DNA of 64,000 bases from Amycolatopsis regifaucium. GTDB lineage: Bacteria; Actinomycetota; Actinomycetes; Mycobacteriales; Pseudonocardiaceae. The notes beneath the pieces are model-generated. The model was not told the DNA's origin and did not search any database. It saw only the letters and a program-made list of their open reading frames with translations. Position numbers and translations under genes: made by a program. Numbering within the stretch: position 1 is the first letter of the stretch; the number at the start of each line of letters is the position of its first letter. The DNA is taken from assembly GCF_001613935.1 (NCBI RefSeq), contig NZ_LQCI01000034.1, forward strand, positions 721,031-785,030, read 5' to 3'. Of this stretch, positions 28,213 through 36,203 are shown piece by piece.

Positions 28213-28964
28213 TGGTCGAGGCTCGCCCGTAACGCGGCGACCTTCTGGGCCAGCAGCGTGGGTTCGCCGGGCAGGACGGTGATGTACCGGTTGCTGGACG
28301 AGCCGGTCACGTGCATGGCCACCCGCCCGGCGTCGATGTCCAGATATGTCAGACCGTCGGTGGCCTCGACGCGCTTGCCGCCATCGGGCCGCTTGGCCGC
28401 GGCGAAGAACCCGATACCGAAATACGGCTGTTCGAAAACCTCGTCCAACTGCCGAGCTTCACGGCTACGTGACTCGGCTTCGTCGTCGTAGAGGCCGCTT
28501 CCGGCACCTGGCTTGAAATCGTCCTGTGGCAAGGAGAACGGTGCGAACCGCGCGGGCGGATACTCGGGCAGGTTCAACACGAGCGCCGCCGCGCGGTCGT
28601 CGGTCCGCACACCCTTCAGCCAGACCCGGCTGTCCTGGCAGATCGCGGTCACCGCGGCACGGCCGCGTACGGCGACCAGGACGCTGTACTGCTCCGCTTC
28701 CGTCCGCACGGTCGCGTAGTACTCGGAATTCGGCCGGTCGAGGATGTGCAGGACGTCCTCGAAGTCGCTCGTCAATCGCTTGCCTTCGGTGAAACCGAGC
28801 CCGCCGAGCTCCTCGAACGCCGCCCGATCCTCGCTGTTCAGCGAAGACGGCGGGATGTACCGCAAGCCGCCCGCGAAGATCAGATGCGGATCTCCGCAGC
28901 CGGCGTGCCGGAACGCGGTCAGCAAGGTGTCGAGCGTGATTTCGACCGGGCGCGCGAGCACCAC
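28209..28964 (-). CDS. EspG-family ESX secretion-associated protein
   Basis: 251-residue protein of the EspG family, cytosolic chaperones that bind PE/PPE proteins for type VII secretion. Supporting features are length, the N-terminal MVLARPVEITLDTLLTAF, the alternating strand pattern typical of the family, and its place as last gene after a PPE-like gene. The start at 28964 lies 27 bp after the PPE-like stop. No ESX core ATPase or membrane genes are in the window, so it likely serves a locus elsewhere. Confidence 0.8.
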   Translation of the reverse strand: MVLARPVEITLDTLLTAFRHAGCGDPHLIFAGGLRYIPPSSLNSEDRAAFEELGGLGFTEGKRLTSDFEDVLHILDRPNSEYYATVRTEAEQYSVLVAVRGRAAVTAICQDSRVWLKGVRTDDRAAALVLNLPEYPPARFAPFSLPQDDFKPGAGSGLYDDEAESRSREARQLDEVFEQPYFGIGFFAAAKRPDGGKRVEATDGLTYLDIDAGRVAMHVTGSSSNRYITVLPGEPTLLAQKVAALRASLDH

Positions 28965-28991
28965 GTTTCTCCCTCCCCTGAGACTGTGGCG

Positions 28992-30311
28992 CTACTTCTT
29001 CTTCTCGCCGATCACCGGCGGCATCGGCTTCTCGATGTAGCCGCCGAAGGTCTCGTCCGGATCCGGGTTCTGGAGGTATGCCGGAGCCTTCTTCTCCTTG
29101 TTCTCCTCGCCCTTCCCGCGGGCCGCGCCGGGCGCCATCGGTATCCCGTTCGCCCCGCCACGACCGGCGACTCCCGGCGCTCCCGCCGTACCCCGGCCTC
29201 CCACGGGCTGACCCGGCGTCCCGGTGCCGCTTCGGCCACCCGGACCGGGTTGCCCGCCGCTACCCGGCGCGCCGGGCGCACTGCCGCCCCGGTACCCGCC
29301 TGGCGACCCGGGCCCACCCGGCGTTCGCCCGCCGGGCGACCCCGGCGTGCCACCGGTTCCCGGGCCGAACGAGGGGTAGCCGGGCGGGAAGGTGCCCGGC
29401 TGGTTGACCGTGTTGATCGGTTTGCCTGTCGGCCCGAAGTCGACGTTCGCCGCGGGCGGTACGACCGGGGTGACCTGAGGCGGCGTGTACGAGTTGGCGC
29501 GGGTGCCGTCGTCGGGCGGCGGCAGGTGCGTTCCGGGCTGGACCGGTTGCGAGCCACCCTGTCCGGGCTGCGGCCCGCTCACGGGACCGCCGCCCGTGCC
29601 AGGACCGCCCGTGCCTGGACCGCCTGTGCCGGGGCCGCCTGTGCCGGGGCCGCCCGGACCCGGCGTGCCGGTGCCCGGTCCGCCGGTCCCGCGATACGGC
29701 TCGCCGATGCCGGGGTCACGCCGGTCGGAGCCGTCACCGAAGCCCTTGACCGCCGGCTTGCCGGAACTGCCGTCGTCCATCGTGACGGCGCCACCCGGGT
29801 CGGTGAGCTGCGCGTACTGGGCGGGCAGCACGTCACCGTTGGAGGTGCTGGCCGAGTGATAGGTCGCGAACGTGTCGATGTTGTGCTGACTGTCAGCCTG
29901 GTAACCCTTGACCCGGTCGAAGTACCCGACAGGCTTACCCTGCATCAGATCGAGCGCGTCCTGAGCAGTGGGCTGAGGCTGCTCCGGCGGCACAGGCTTG
30001 ACCGAGTTCTTCGCCGAGCCGAACGCGTCCATCTGCGCTGAGATGGCGCTCTGGGCGACCGCCAAATGCATCGCGTCGTCCATGGCGGCCTCGACGAGCG
30101 GCTTCGTCGCGTCCACCGCTGCGCTGCTGGCGGCGCCTTGCCATCCTGCGGCGGTCTTCTGGCTGAGCGCTGTGATCCGCTGCATGCGCTCTTGGTGCCG
30201 TTTGGCCAAGCCGAAGGCACTTTCTTGGGCTTTGGAAAGCGAGCCAGTGCCCTTACCGCCGGTGATCTGGGTATAGATTTCCGATGCTGTGAGCGGCTTT
30301 TCGTCGGCCAT
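28992..30311 (-). CDS. PPE-like protein with Gly/Pro-rich repeat region
   Basis: 439-residue likely type VII secretion substrate. The N-terminal helical region (about 1-165) carries a WXG turn (AAGWQGAASSAAVDA) between predicted helices. A long Gly/Pro/Thr-rich low-complexity region (about 200-395) includes four tandem GPGTG units. The end, YLQNPDPDETFGGY followed by MPPVIGE, matches a C-terminus I recall from many PPE-like proteins of Pseudonocardiaceae. The start overlaps the stop of the upstream lipoprotein gene, and EspG follows, giving a chaperone-substrate pair. It is not a canonical mycobacterial PPE, as the Pro-Pro-Glu start is absent. Confidence 0.75.
   Translation of the reverse strand: MADEKPLTASEIYTQITGGKGTGSLSKAQESAFGLAKRHQERMQRITALSQKTAAGWQGAASSAAVDATKPLVEAAMDDAMHLAVAQSAISAQMDAFGSAKNSVKPVPPEQPQPTAQDALDLMQGKPVGYFDRVKGYQADSQHNIDTFATYHSASTSNGDVLPAQYAQLTDPGGAVTMDDGSSGKPAVKGFGDGSDRRDPGIGEPYRGTGGPGTGTPGPGGPGTGGPGTGGPGTGGPGTGGGPVSGPQPGQGGSQPVQPGTHLPPPDDGTRANSYTPPQVTPVVPPAANVDFGPTGKPINTVNQPGTFPPGYPSFGPGTGGTPGSPGGRTPGGPGSPGGYRGGSAPGAPGSGGQPGPGGRSGTGTPGQPVGGRGTAGAPGVAGRGGANGIPMAPGAARGKGEENKEKKAPAYLQNPDPDETFGGYIEKPMPPVIGEKKK
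29595..29654 (-). repeat. four 15-bp tandem repeats in the PPE-like gene
   Basis: Four units of a 15-bp sequence close to CGTGCCGGGACCGCC (plus strand) encode GPGTG repeats. The first two units differ from the last two at a few positions. Such an array can expand or contract by slippage. Confidence 0.8.
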
Positions 30312-30940
30312 CAGTTCGCCCCTCTAACGGTAGCCAGGACCCTGATCGCCACCTCGCGCGCAGTGTCACAGGGGTCCTTCTTGCCGATATTGGCTTCGGA
30401 CTGCTCCAACCCGATACTGATGACTTCACTGTTACTGGTTCCGACTGCCACCAGGCAATGGCCCTTGGTGGCGCGTTCGTCTTCCGCACCAAAGGCGACT
30501 AAGGGATAGTCGTCGACCGATGCGAGCGGTTCGACAAACTTGTATGCCTTTCCCTTGGCCTCGTATACAGCCGTCAACCCTCGGTTGGTCTGGCCGCCGA
30601 ACACGACGTAGACCAGAGGCCGGGCGGCTGCTGGTGGGGACCAACCGCAGCCAGGTCCAGCATCTCCATTTGGTCGTGCCTTCGACTCCACCGTGGGCCC
30701 AACCAGCTCCTGGGCCTGTGCGTCAGTGAGGCCGCTGCATGGTGCCTGCTTGAACCGAGCGAGATCGATCGGGATGTCCACATTGGGGACCCCAGGCCCG
30801 GGTAGCTGAGCTCCAGTCTCCGGTGAGGTCGGACTGGGCGCGCTCTCCTTACCCGTGGGTGTGGCGGTGCCGTTGGTGGTGGGCGAACACGCCGAGAGCA
30901 CGAGAGTGGTCACGAAGACGAGAAGCATTGATCGACGCAT
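30311..30940 (-). CDS. DUF3558 lipoprotein
   Basis: 209-residue exported lipoprotein. The signal peptide ends in a lipobox VLSAC with the lipidated Cys at position 18, followed by a Thr/Ser/Pro-rich linker and a DUF3558-type domain (about 55-205) with paired cysteines (PCSGLT, PGCGWS, KGHCLV, DPCDTA). Members accompany ESX-associated genes in Pseudonocardiaceae; function is unknown. Overlaps by 1 bp both with the upstream WXG-like gene and with the PPE-like start, so the four genes form one operon. Confidence 0.85.
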   Translation of the reverse strand: MRRSMLLVFVTTLVLSACSPTTNGTATPTGKESAPSPTSPETGAQLPGPGVPNVDIPIDLARFKQAPCSGLTDAQAQELVGPTVESKARPNGDAGPGCGWSPPAAARPLVYVVFGGQTNRGLTAVYEAKGKAYKFVEPLASVDDYPLVAFGAEDERATKGHCLVAVGTSNSEVISIGLEQSEANIGKKDPCDTAREVAIRVLATVRGAN

Positions 30941-31362
30941 CAGACGATGCCCTTCGGCTGCTGGTTGATGTCTACGACGCTCTGCTCCTCCACGGTCGCG
31001 TACTTACCGAGCGCAGCTGCGTACTTTTTCGCCATGCTTTCGCAGTAGCTGGCACGTTGATCGAGGGTTGTCATGAGGGCGTTGCCGGACTCGCGTGTGA
31101 TTTCGGCGTTGCCTCCGCTGGCGTACTCCATCCCGGGAGGTTGCGCTATAGCGATCAACTCGGCCTCGATGCGGTCCGTCAGGTACTCCTTGGCCAGGTC
31201 GGTCCACTCCTTCACCAGTTCGTGGAGCGTCGCCTCGTCGTACTTGAACCCCGCACCCTCCGCGACGGAGGCACCGTACGAGCCTCCTGAGGGACGAAGA
31301 CCCATGGAGTCGTTCCAGCGCATCCCTGGGTCGTAGGTCGGCTGCCCCTCAGGCACGGCCAT
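30940..31362 (-). CDS. small ESX-associated helical protein, possibly 5'-truncated by frameshifts
   Basis: 140-residue helical protein starting MAVPEGQPTYDPGMRWNDSM. The C-terminal half (about 40-140) is predicted as two long amphipathic helices, like ESX-secreted proteins. Reading upstream in the same frame gives GFAQSAGIGSGWQGC, which contains a WxG motif and looks protein-like, but a stop precedes it and no start codon intervenes. A strong GGGAGGGG ribosome site and ATG (31429) lie further up in another frame. Two small indels may therefore have cut off an original start. First gene of the operon with DUF3558, PPE-like and EspG genes. Confidence 0.65.
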   Translation of the reverse strand: MAVPEGQPTYDPGMRWNDSMGLRPSGGSYGASVAEGAGFKYDEATLHELVKEWTDLAKEYLTDRIEAELIAIAQPPGMEYASGGNAEITRESGNALMTTLDQRASYCESMAKKYAAALGKYATVEEQSVVDINQQPKGIV

Positions 31363-31662
31363 GCACCCCTGCCACCCCGAACCGATCCCCGCTGACTGGG
31401 CGAACCCGCCCCGAAGTCACCGTCGTCATATGCCCCTCCCGTGGCTACAAGGCGCTCCACCCCGATGCACCCTGCGTAATCCGACGCCGGGAAGATTACC
31501 AGGGTTCCCCGGCAGGCGAGGACCTCTACCTTAAGTTCCGTTCCTCGCTGAATAGCCATCGCGACCATGGTGACTATCCGTGAAAACCATTCGGGTGGAC
31601 GTGCGCCAAAAGGAGGGGTTTTTCCTGGTGAGCGTGACCAGCGGCCCGCATACTCCGCGTGA

Positions 31663-31791
31663 ATGAAGTTTCGAAGAGTGATTTTTGTTGCCCTGCTCAT
31701 CGGGCTATTGGCAGCTTGTACGAATTTCGTGGTCATGGCACCACCTCAACCGCACTTTCCGAATGGCAGCCGAAACAACCTCCCCCACTGA
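31663..31791 (+). CDS. possible 42-residue lipoprotein
   Basis: Short frame reading MKFRRVIFVALLIGLLAAC, a convincing signal peptide with lipobox and Cys at 19, then a 23-residue Pro/Asn-rich mature part ending NGSRNNLPH. The start overlaps (ATGA) a 12-codon frame at 31628-31666 whose GTG follows AAGGAGGGG by about 10 bp, so translation could be coupled. The AT content is higher than in neighbours. It could also be the surviving 5' end of a longer gene, since 31792-32143 downstream looks degraded. No family recognised. Confidence 0.4.
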   Translation: MKFRRVIFVALLIGLLAACTNFVVMAPPQPHFPNGSRNNLPH

Positions 31792-32168
31792 CCATGACGA
31801 ACGCGCCGCGGACGCCGCCCTGGCCGCACTCGTCCCTTTATGTCTCGCCACTCGGGAATCTTGACGCGCGTGGACATGTGCGGCTGGGGATTTCGCCCCA
31901 GATTCCTCGGGCTGTCGATCGGCACTTACCGCGCGCTGACCGAGAAGGGCTAACAGACGATCAAGGTGTGCGGGCTGAACCGCGCGCAACTGGCGCGATG
32001 GTCTGGACCCTGCTCGACCAGCCGCACGCCGATGTCCTCCACGCGATGCTCCGGCAGGCGGGAATGCCTGGGGCACGCGCCGTTTTCCGGTCGGACGACG
32101 ACCTCGTCTCCCTGCTTCGCGCCCCGGAACTCGCCGAAGACCTTCAGCTCTCCGGCGGCGCCGTGTAG
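31792..32168 (+). other. degraded stretch with short broken frames
   Basis: No intact gene is seen. Short protein-like frames start and stop in different phases: 31763-31864 (MAAETTSPTDHDERAADAAL), 31876-31953 (ends SIGTYRALTEKG) and 31998-32168 (MVWTLLDQPHADVLHAMLRQ, ending in LLRAPELAEDLQLS). The last overlaps the tail of the SRPBCC gene on the other strand. The pattern suggests decayed coding DNA, but I recognise no family. Confidence 0.3.
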
Positions 32169-32779
32169 GCGGCCAAGGTCGCGTCGGCCCGGGTGCGCGC
32201 GATGTCCGCGTCGGTCCCGCCGTCGACGTCGGCTTCGTACCAGGCCTCGCTGCTCAGTGTCATGAATCGCGTGCCCTCTTCGCTCACCATCCAGGCCATG
32301 GCCGCTTCGGGATCGTTGGCCTCACCGGATTCCAGGTGCAGCGCGAGCCCGTTCAGCATCATGTCCCAGCCGATGCCGACGGCGCCCGGGCCGAACTGGT
32401 TCCAGTGTTCGTTCGGGACGGCGGTATGGTCGAGTTCGAACCGGGTGCGCCCGTCGGGCTCGGCGCTCAGCCGGACCTCGATCCAGCTGACGTCGCCGCC
32501 GTACTCCCAGGTCGCGGCGAAACTCTTCGGGGGATCGCAGCGTTCGACGGTCCCGCCCGCGTTGCCTTCGAGCTGGTACTTGCCGCCGACCCGCAGTTCG
32601 CCGGTGACCGGCAGGAACCAGCGCGGAATGCGTTCGGGGTTGGTGCAGGCGTCCCAGAGGTCGTCCAGATCGGTGTCGTAGACCTGGCCGACGGTGACCG
32701 TCAACGCATCACCCGCTTCGACCACACGTTTGCCCACCTTGCGCTGGACGGAGTTGAGCTGGCTGGTCACGTCGACCAT
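32144..32779 (-). CDS. SRPBCC/AHSA1-domain protein
   Basis: 211-residue START-like protein of the activator-of-Hsp90-ATPase (AHSA1) type. The domain (about 15-165) shows VYDTDLDDLWDACTNPERIP followed by RWF, GGKYQLEGNAGGTV and a C-terminal helix GWDMMLNGLALHL that closes the hydrophobic cavity. Such proteins bind small hydrophobic ligands and are often encoded next to an ArsR repressor, which is absent here. Start chosen at ATG 32779 because GGAGGA lies 6 bp upstream, although the frame is open to 32809. A promoter with an embedded palindrome precedes it. Confidence 0.85.
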   Translation of the reverse strand: MVDVTSQLNSVQRKVGKRVVEAGDALTVTVGQVYDTDLDDLWDACTNPERIPRWFLPVTGELRVGGKYQLEGNAGGTVERCDPPKSFAATWEYGGDVSWIEVRLSAEPDGRTRFELDHTAVPNEHWNQFGPGAVGIGWDMMLNGLALHLESGEANDPEAAMAWMVSEEGTRFMTLSSEAWYEADVDGGTDADIARTRADATLAAYTAPPES

Positions 32780-32809
32780 GGGAGTCCTCCTCGGCTCGGT
32801 CGCGGACAC

Positions 32810-32837
32810 ATTATCAGCCCATACTTATATAAGCCAA
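32810..32837 (-). promoter_or_regulatory. promoter with palindrome upstream of the SRPBCC gene
   Basis: On the reverse strand TTGGCT (32832-32837) and GATAAT (32810-32815) are 16 bp apart, a fair sigma-70-like promoter. The spacer contains the perfect palindrome CTTATATAAG (32824-32833), in the AT-rich style of ArsR or TetR operators. A repressor could block RNA polymerase here; none is encoded next door. Confidence 0.5.
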
Positions 32838-32842
32838 TATGG

Positions 32843-32873
32843 AAAAGGGCGCCCGGGACGACCCGGACGCCCC
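32843..32873 (-). terminator. terminator of the secreted-protein gene
   Basis: Reverse-strand hairpin with an 11-bp stem (one G-T pair) and a TCGT loop, followed by TTTT. It lies 17 bp after the stop of the 32890-33549 gene and just upstream of the SRPBCC promoter. Confidence 0.75.
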
Positions 32874-32889
32874 TCTCCCGGCGTGATGG

Positions 32890-33549
32890 TTATGGCGTGG
32901 GGGAGCAGGCCGCGCGGCCGACGATCACTTCACCGGTGATGTTCGAGGCAGGGGCGAATTTGATCCGCAGCATGGTCTGCCCGATGCTGCCGTCGCCGGG
33001 CAAGGCCTGCTCATTGAAGATCGCCTCGGCGAGCAGGGTCCCGTCGGACTTGGTGATCGGTTTGACGTAGCCGACCGGCACCGGCGACGGCAGCGTGCCG
33101 AGACCGGTCGCACCGCCGTAGGACCAGGTGGCGTTCGTGTTGCTCTGGGTCGCTGTGCAGCTGACCGAATAGGACCGGAGCTTGAGCCGCGGCCCGCCCG
33201 ACGAGACCAGTGCCGACAGCTCGAATTCCTGTCCCTTGGCCTCCGACTTCGTCGTGGTCACGCCGTTCGCCGGGTCGACGACCGTGGTCGTGCAAGTCGT
33301 CGTGCCGCCACCGAACGTGATGCCGGTCTTGGACACGGCCCCGGACGAGTTGGCCGTCGGTCCCTCGACCGCGCAGTCGGCCAGCGACGAGATCGCGATC
33401 GGCGTCTGTCCGGCCTTGCCGAAAGCGGCGGAGCCGAGCGACGCGACGCCCGCGGGGTTGGACGCTGCGGCAGGTGTCACTCCGACGCCGAGACCTGCCA
33501 GCAACAGTGCGCCGACGAGGCCGGCCCGACTTGCGATGGTGATGCGCAT
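32890..33549 (-). CDS. secreted protein of unknown function
   Basis: 219-residue exported protein: signal peptide MRITIASRAGLVGALLLAGL with likely cleavage after TPAAA near residue 29. The mature part is Gly/Ser/Thr-rich, predicted beta-sheet, with cysteines spaced for two disulfides (ADCAV, TTTCTTT, SVSCTAT, AACSPTP). It resembles actinobacterial 'choice-of-anchor' secreted proteins, though I cannot confirm a family. No cell-wall anchor motif is seen. ATG start with GAGAGGAAG upstream; single-gene unit with its own terminator. Confidence 0.75.
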   Translation of the reverse strand: MRITIASRAGLVGALLLAGLGVGVTPAAASNPAGVASLGSAAFGKAGQTPIAISSLADCAVEGPTANSSGAVSKTGITFGGGTTTCTTTVVDPANGVTTTKSEAKGQEFELSALVSSGGPRLKLRSYSVSCTATQSNTNATWSYGGATGLGTLPSPVPVGYVKPITKSDGTLLAEAIFNEQALPGDGSIGQTMLRIKFAPASNITGEVIVGRAACSPTP

Positions 33550-33705
33550 CGCTTCCTCTCACGTGTTGGGGAGCGAACCTGGAGCGGCCGTTCTTCCCTT
33601 TTGTCATCACTATCTGCGGGTCGGATTCGCCCGTTGCGGGCGTGCCGGTCGTTTCACTCGTCCGTGGATCATGGGCACTCGTTGGATATTCAGATTCGTA
33701 TTCAG

Positions 33706-33719
33706 ATACAGGTCTGTAT
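33706..33719. promoter_or_regulatory. palindrome before the DUF6204 gene
   Basis: ATACAG-GT-CTGTAT is a perfect inverted repeat 10 bp before the start codon, in a locally AT-rich stretch with repeated TATTC half-sites. A TTGGAT box at 33682-33687 lies 17 bp before GATACA, which overlaps the palindrome, so this may be an operator at the promoter. Confidence 0.4.
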
Positions 33720-33729
33720 ATTCGGACGT

Positions 33730-34035
33730 ATGCCGACTTACCGCGTCCTCGTCAACGGCAAGTTCGACCACCCCGACGCCGAGACCCGTGCCCGGCTCCT
33801 CGCCGAGTCGGACCAGCACCAGGCGATCGGGTTCACCGAGGACGGCCTGCTCACCTACAGCGCGCACCTCGGCGCCTTCACCTTCCGCATCACGCTTCGC
33901 GGCGAAGAGGAACGCGACGTGCTCGACGAGGCCGAGCTGAAGGTCATGGAGCTGCTGGACGCGAAGGGCTACCCGTATCGCGACGTCGCGGGCAAGGCGA
34001 CCTGCATGGACGACATCAAGATCCGCCGCCGCTGA
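33730..34035 (+). CDS. DUF6204 family protein
   Basis: 101-residue small cytosolic protein beginning MPTYRVLVNGKFDHPDAETR, with an alternating strand-helix pattern and a conserved C-terminal DVAGKATCMDDIKIRRR. This fits the actinobacterial DUF6204 family of unknown function. The frame is open from 33601, but ATG 33730 starts the conserved part; the message would have a very short leader. Convergent with the zinc peptidase gene. Confidence 0.7.
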   Translation: MPTYRVLVNGKFDHPDAETRARLLAESDQHQAIGFTEDGLLTYSAHLGAFTFRITLRGEEERDVLDEAELKVMELLDAKGYPYRDVAGKATCMDDIKIRRR

Positions 34036-34045
34036 CCCCGGGGCC

Positions 34046-35002
34046 TCAGGAGACCTCGGCGGGCGGGGCCGCGAAGGTGTTGCACGCCGAAGTGTCCTTG
34101 GCCTTCAGGCCGCGCTTCTGCCACAACGCGGCGTTCTTCGCCGAGCCGTGGGTTTCGCTGTCCGTGCCTTCGTAGCCGGCTTGACCGAGCGGGGCGATCA
34201 GCCCGGCGGTGATCGAACCGCGGCCGGCGGCGTTGGCGAGGAACAGCGTGCTGAAGCAGTCGGCCTGCAGTTCGAGCCGCCTGCTCAGGTCGAGGATCCT
34301 CGGCCGGTCGCCGTCCGCCTCGCGGTAGAGCGTGTCGTGTTTCCGGAGGATTCCTGACTGTTCTTGAACGTGATGTCCGTACTCATGGGCGAGCAGGAAC
34401 AGCTGACTCAGCAGTTCGGGACCGCCGTCTTCGAGCTGCCTCGGCAACGGGACGAAGATCGTCTTGTCGTCCGAGCAGTAGAAGCCCATGGCCTCCGAGG
34501 CGGGTGGCGGCGGGCCGCAGGCGGTGTTCGAGACGTCGTGCAGGTTCACCGCGACCGGGATCCGCGGCTCGCCGACCTGGGTCAGGACCGGATGCCACGC
34601 CCGCTCCAGACAAGGGATCAAGGCCAGATAGAACGCGTCCAGCTGCTCCTTCGTGCCGCGGAGCTTGGGCAGTTCGCAGGTCACCTTCGGCATCGCCACG
34701 CCGGGAGCGACGAGCGGATTGGCCGCCGTCTCGAGTTTGCGGATCGGCACCTCCTGCCGTGTGGCGGGCGGTGCGGACGACGTGGGCGCCGACGTCGGCG
34801 GGACCGCCGGCTGCCGGGTCTGGACGGCGCCCGCCCTCGACTCCTTCACGCCGCCCACCACGAGGCCGGCCACGAGCAGCATCACCGCCATGAAGACGAC
34901 GAACAGGATCACCGTGATCCACACCGTCGAACGCTGCTCCTGGTGGTCTTCGGCGGGAGGTGCCCACGCCGGTCTTTCGCCGGAATCGTCCGGTGTCGTC
35001 AT
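34046..35002 (-). CDS. membrane-anchored neutral zinc metallopeptidase
   Basis: 318-residue protein with a cytoplasmic N-terminus, one transmembrane helix (about 27-51, VWITVILFVVFMAVMLLV), a Ser/Pro/Thr-rich linker and an extracytoplasmic metallopeptidase-like domain. The zinc motif HEYGHHVQEQSG follows LFLLA, and a distal ELQADCF segment supplies the third-ligand region, as in the putative neutral zinc metallopeptidase (YpfJ-like) family. ATG at 35002 begins MTTPDDSGERPAW; the frame runs open further upstream without support. Divergent from the polyprenyl synthase gene. Substrate unknown. Confidence 0.85.
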   Translation of the reverse strand: MTTPDDSGERPAWAPPAEDHQEQRSTVWITVILFVVFMAVMLLVAGLVVGGVKESRAGAVQTRQPAVPPTSAPTSSAPPATRQEVPIRKLETAANPLVAPGVAMPKVTCELPKLRGTKEQLDAFYLALIPCLERAWHPVLTQVGEPRIPVAVNLHDVSNTACGPPPPASEAMGFYCSDDKTIFVPLPRQLEDGGPELLSQLFLLAHEYGHHVQEQSGILRKHDTLYREADGDRPRILDLSRRLELQADCFSTLFLANAAGRGSITAGLIAPLGQAGYEGTDSETHGSAKNAALWQKRGLKAKDTSACNTFAAPPAEVS

Positions 35003-35156
35003 GTCGTATCCCCAGTTCGTGCCAAGAGCGGCAGGATACTCGGCGGGGGTGTCATATTCGTCACCGTTTCCCCTGGACAGCACGTCAACAGGGCCGACGG
35101 GGTTGCCACTACGCTGGAAGCAATCCCGAACCGGTGTCAAAGAGAGCGGAGCCGAC

Positions 35157-36188
35157 GTGTCTGTGTCTTCACCTGCCCCAGGTGGTGCCATCGAGGACCT
35201 GCGCGCGTCCGTGGGGCTCCAGATCGCCGACGAGCAGCTCCTGCGCACCCTCGCGACCGGGCTCGCCGACGTCGAGACCCTGCTCCGCGACGTTGTCCGC
35301 AGTGACGTCAAGGCCGTCGAGGACGCCGCTTCGCACCTGGTCGAAGCGGGAGGCAAACGCTTCCGTCCACTGTTCACGCTGCTGGCTTCACAGTTCGGGC
35401 CGAAGCAGGGCGACCAGGTGGTCATCGCCGCCGCGGCCGTCGAACTGGTGCACCTCGCGACGCTGTACCACGACGACGTGATGGACGAGGCGACGATGCG
35501 CCGCGGCGCGGAGAGCGTCAACGCCCGCTGGGACAACACCATCGCGATCCTGACCGGCGACTTCCTGTTCGCGCACGCCTCGCGGCTGGTCGCGGACCTC
35601 GGCACGGACGCCGCCCGGATCATCGCCGAGACCTTCGGCGAGCTGGTCACCGGCCAGATGCGCGAGACGGTCGGCCCGGCAGACGGTGACGACGCGGTCG
35701 AGCACTACCTCACGGTCATCGCGCAGAAGACCGGTTCGCTGATCGCCACCTCCGGCCGCTTCGGCGGGATGATGTCCGGCGCGGCCGACGAGCACATCGA
35801 CGCGCTTCGCCGCTTCGGCGACATCATCGGGACGGCGTTCCAGATCTCCGACGACGTCATCGACATCGCTTCGCCCTCGGCGGAGCTCGGCAAGGCGCAG
35901 GGCACCGACCTGCGCGAAGGCGTCAGGACCCTTCCGATGCTGTACGCGCTGGCCGACCCGGCCACCGACCCGCGTCTGGTCGAGCTGCTGTCCGGCCCGA
36001 TCTCCGACGACAAGCTCGTCGCCGAGGCCTTGGACCTGCTGCGGGCCTCGTCCGGACTCGAACGCGCACGCGAAACCCTTTCCGACTACGCTCGGCGAGC
36101 GCGTGCCGAGCTCGCTGCGCTGCCCGCGTCGCCCGCCCGGGACGCCTGCGAATCGGTCGCCGACTACCTCGTCGCGCGAACGCATTGA
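35157..36188 (+). CDS. polyprenyl diphosphate synthase (menaquinone side chain)
   Basis: Trans-isoprenyl diphosphate synthase, 343 residues. The two Asp-rich motifs that bind Mg-diphosphate are intact: DDVMD at 106-110 and DDVID at 232-236; GGKRFRPLF precedes the first. Family members of this length make C35-C50 chains, and the mycobacterial relative (Rv0562/GrcC1) lies right after menJ. Here it is 24 kb away from menJ but in the same window, so it is the best candidate for the menaquinone side chain. Product length cannot be read from sequence. GTG at 35157 has GGAG 5 bp upstream. Confidence 0.88.
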   Translation: MSVSSPAPGGAIEDLRASVGLQIADEQLLRTLATGLADVETLLRDVVRSDVKAVEDAASHLVEAGGKRFRPLFTLLASQFGPKQGDQVVIAAAAVELVHLATLYHDDVMDEATMRRGAESVNARWDNTIAILTGDFLFAHASRLVADLGTDAARIIAETFGELVTGQMRETVGPADGDDAVEHYLTVIAQKTGSLIATSGRFGGMMSGAADEHIDALRRFGDIIGTAFQISDDVIDIASPSAELGKAQGTDLREGVRTLPMLYALADPATDPRLVELLSGPISDDKLVAEALDLLRASSGLERARETLSDYARRARAELAALPASPARDACESVADYLVARTH

Positions 36189-36203
36189 CAAGGGGCAGGA
36201 TAG

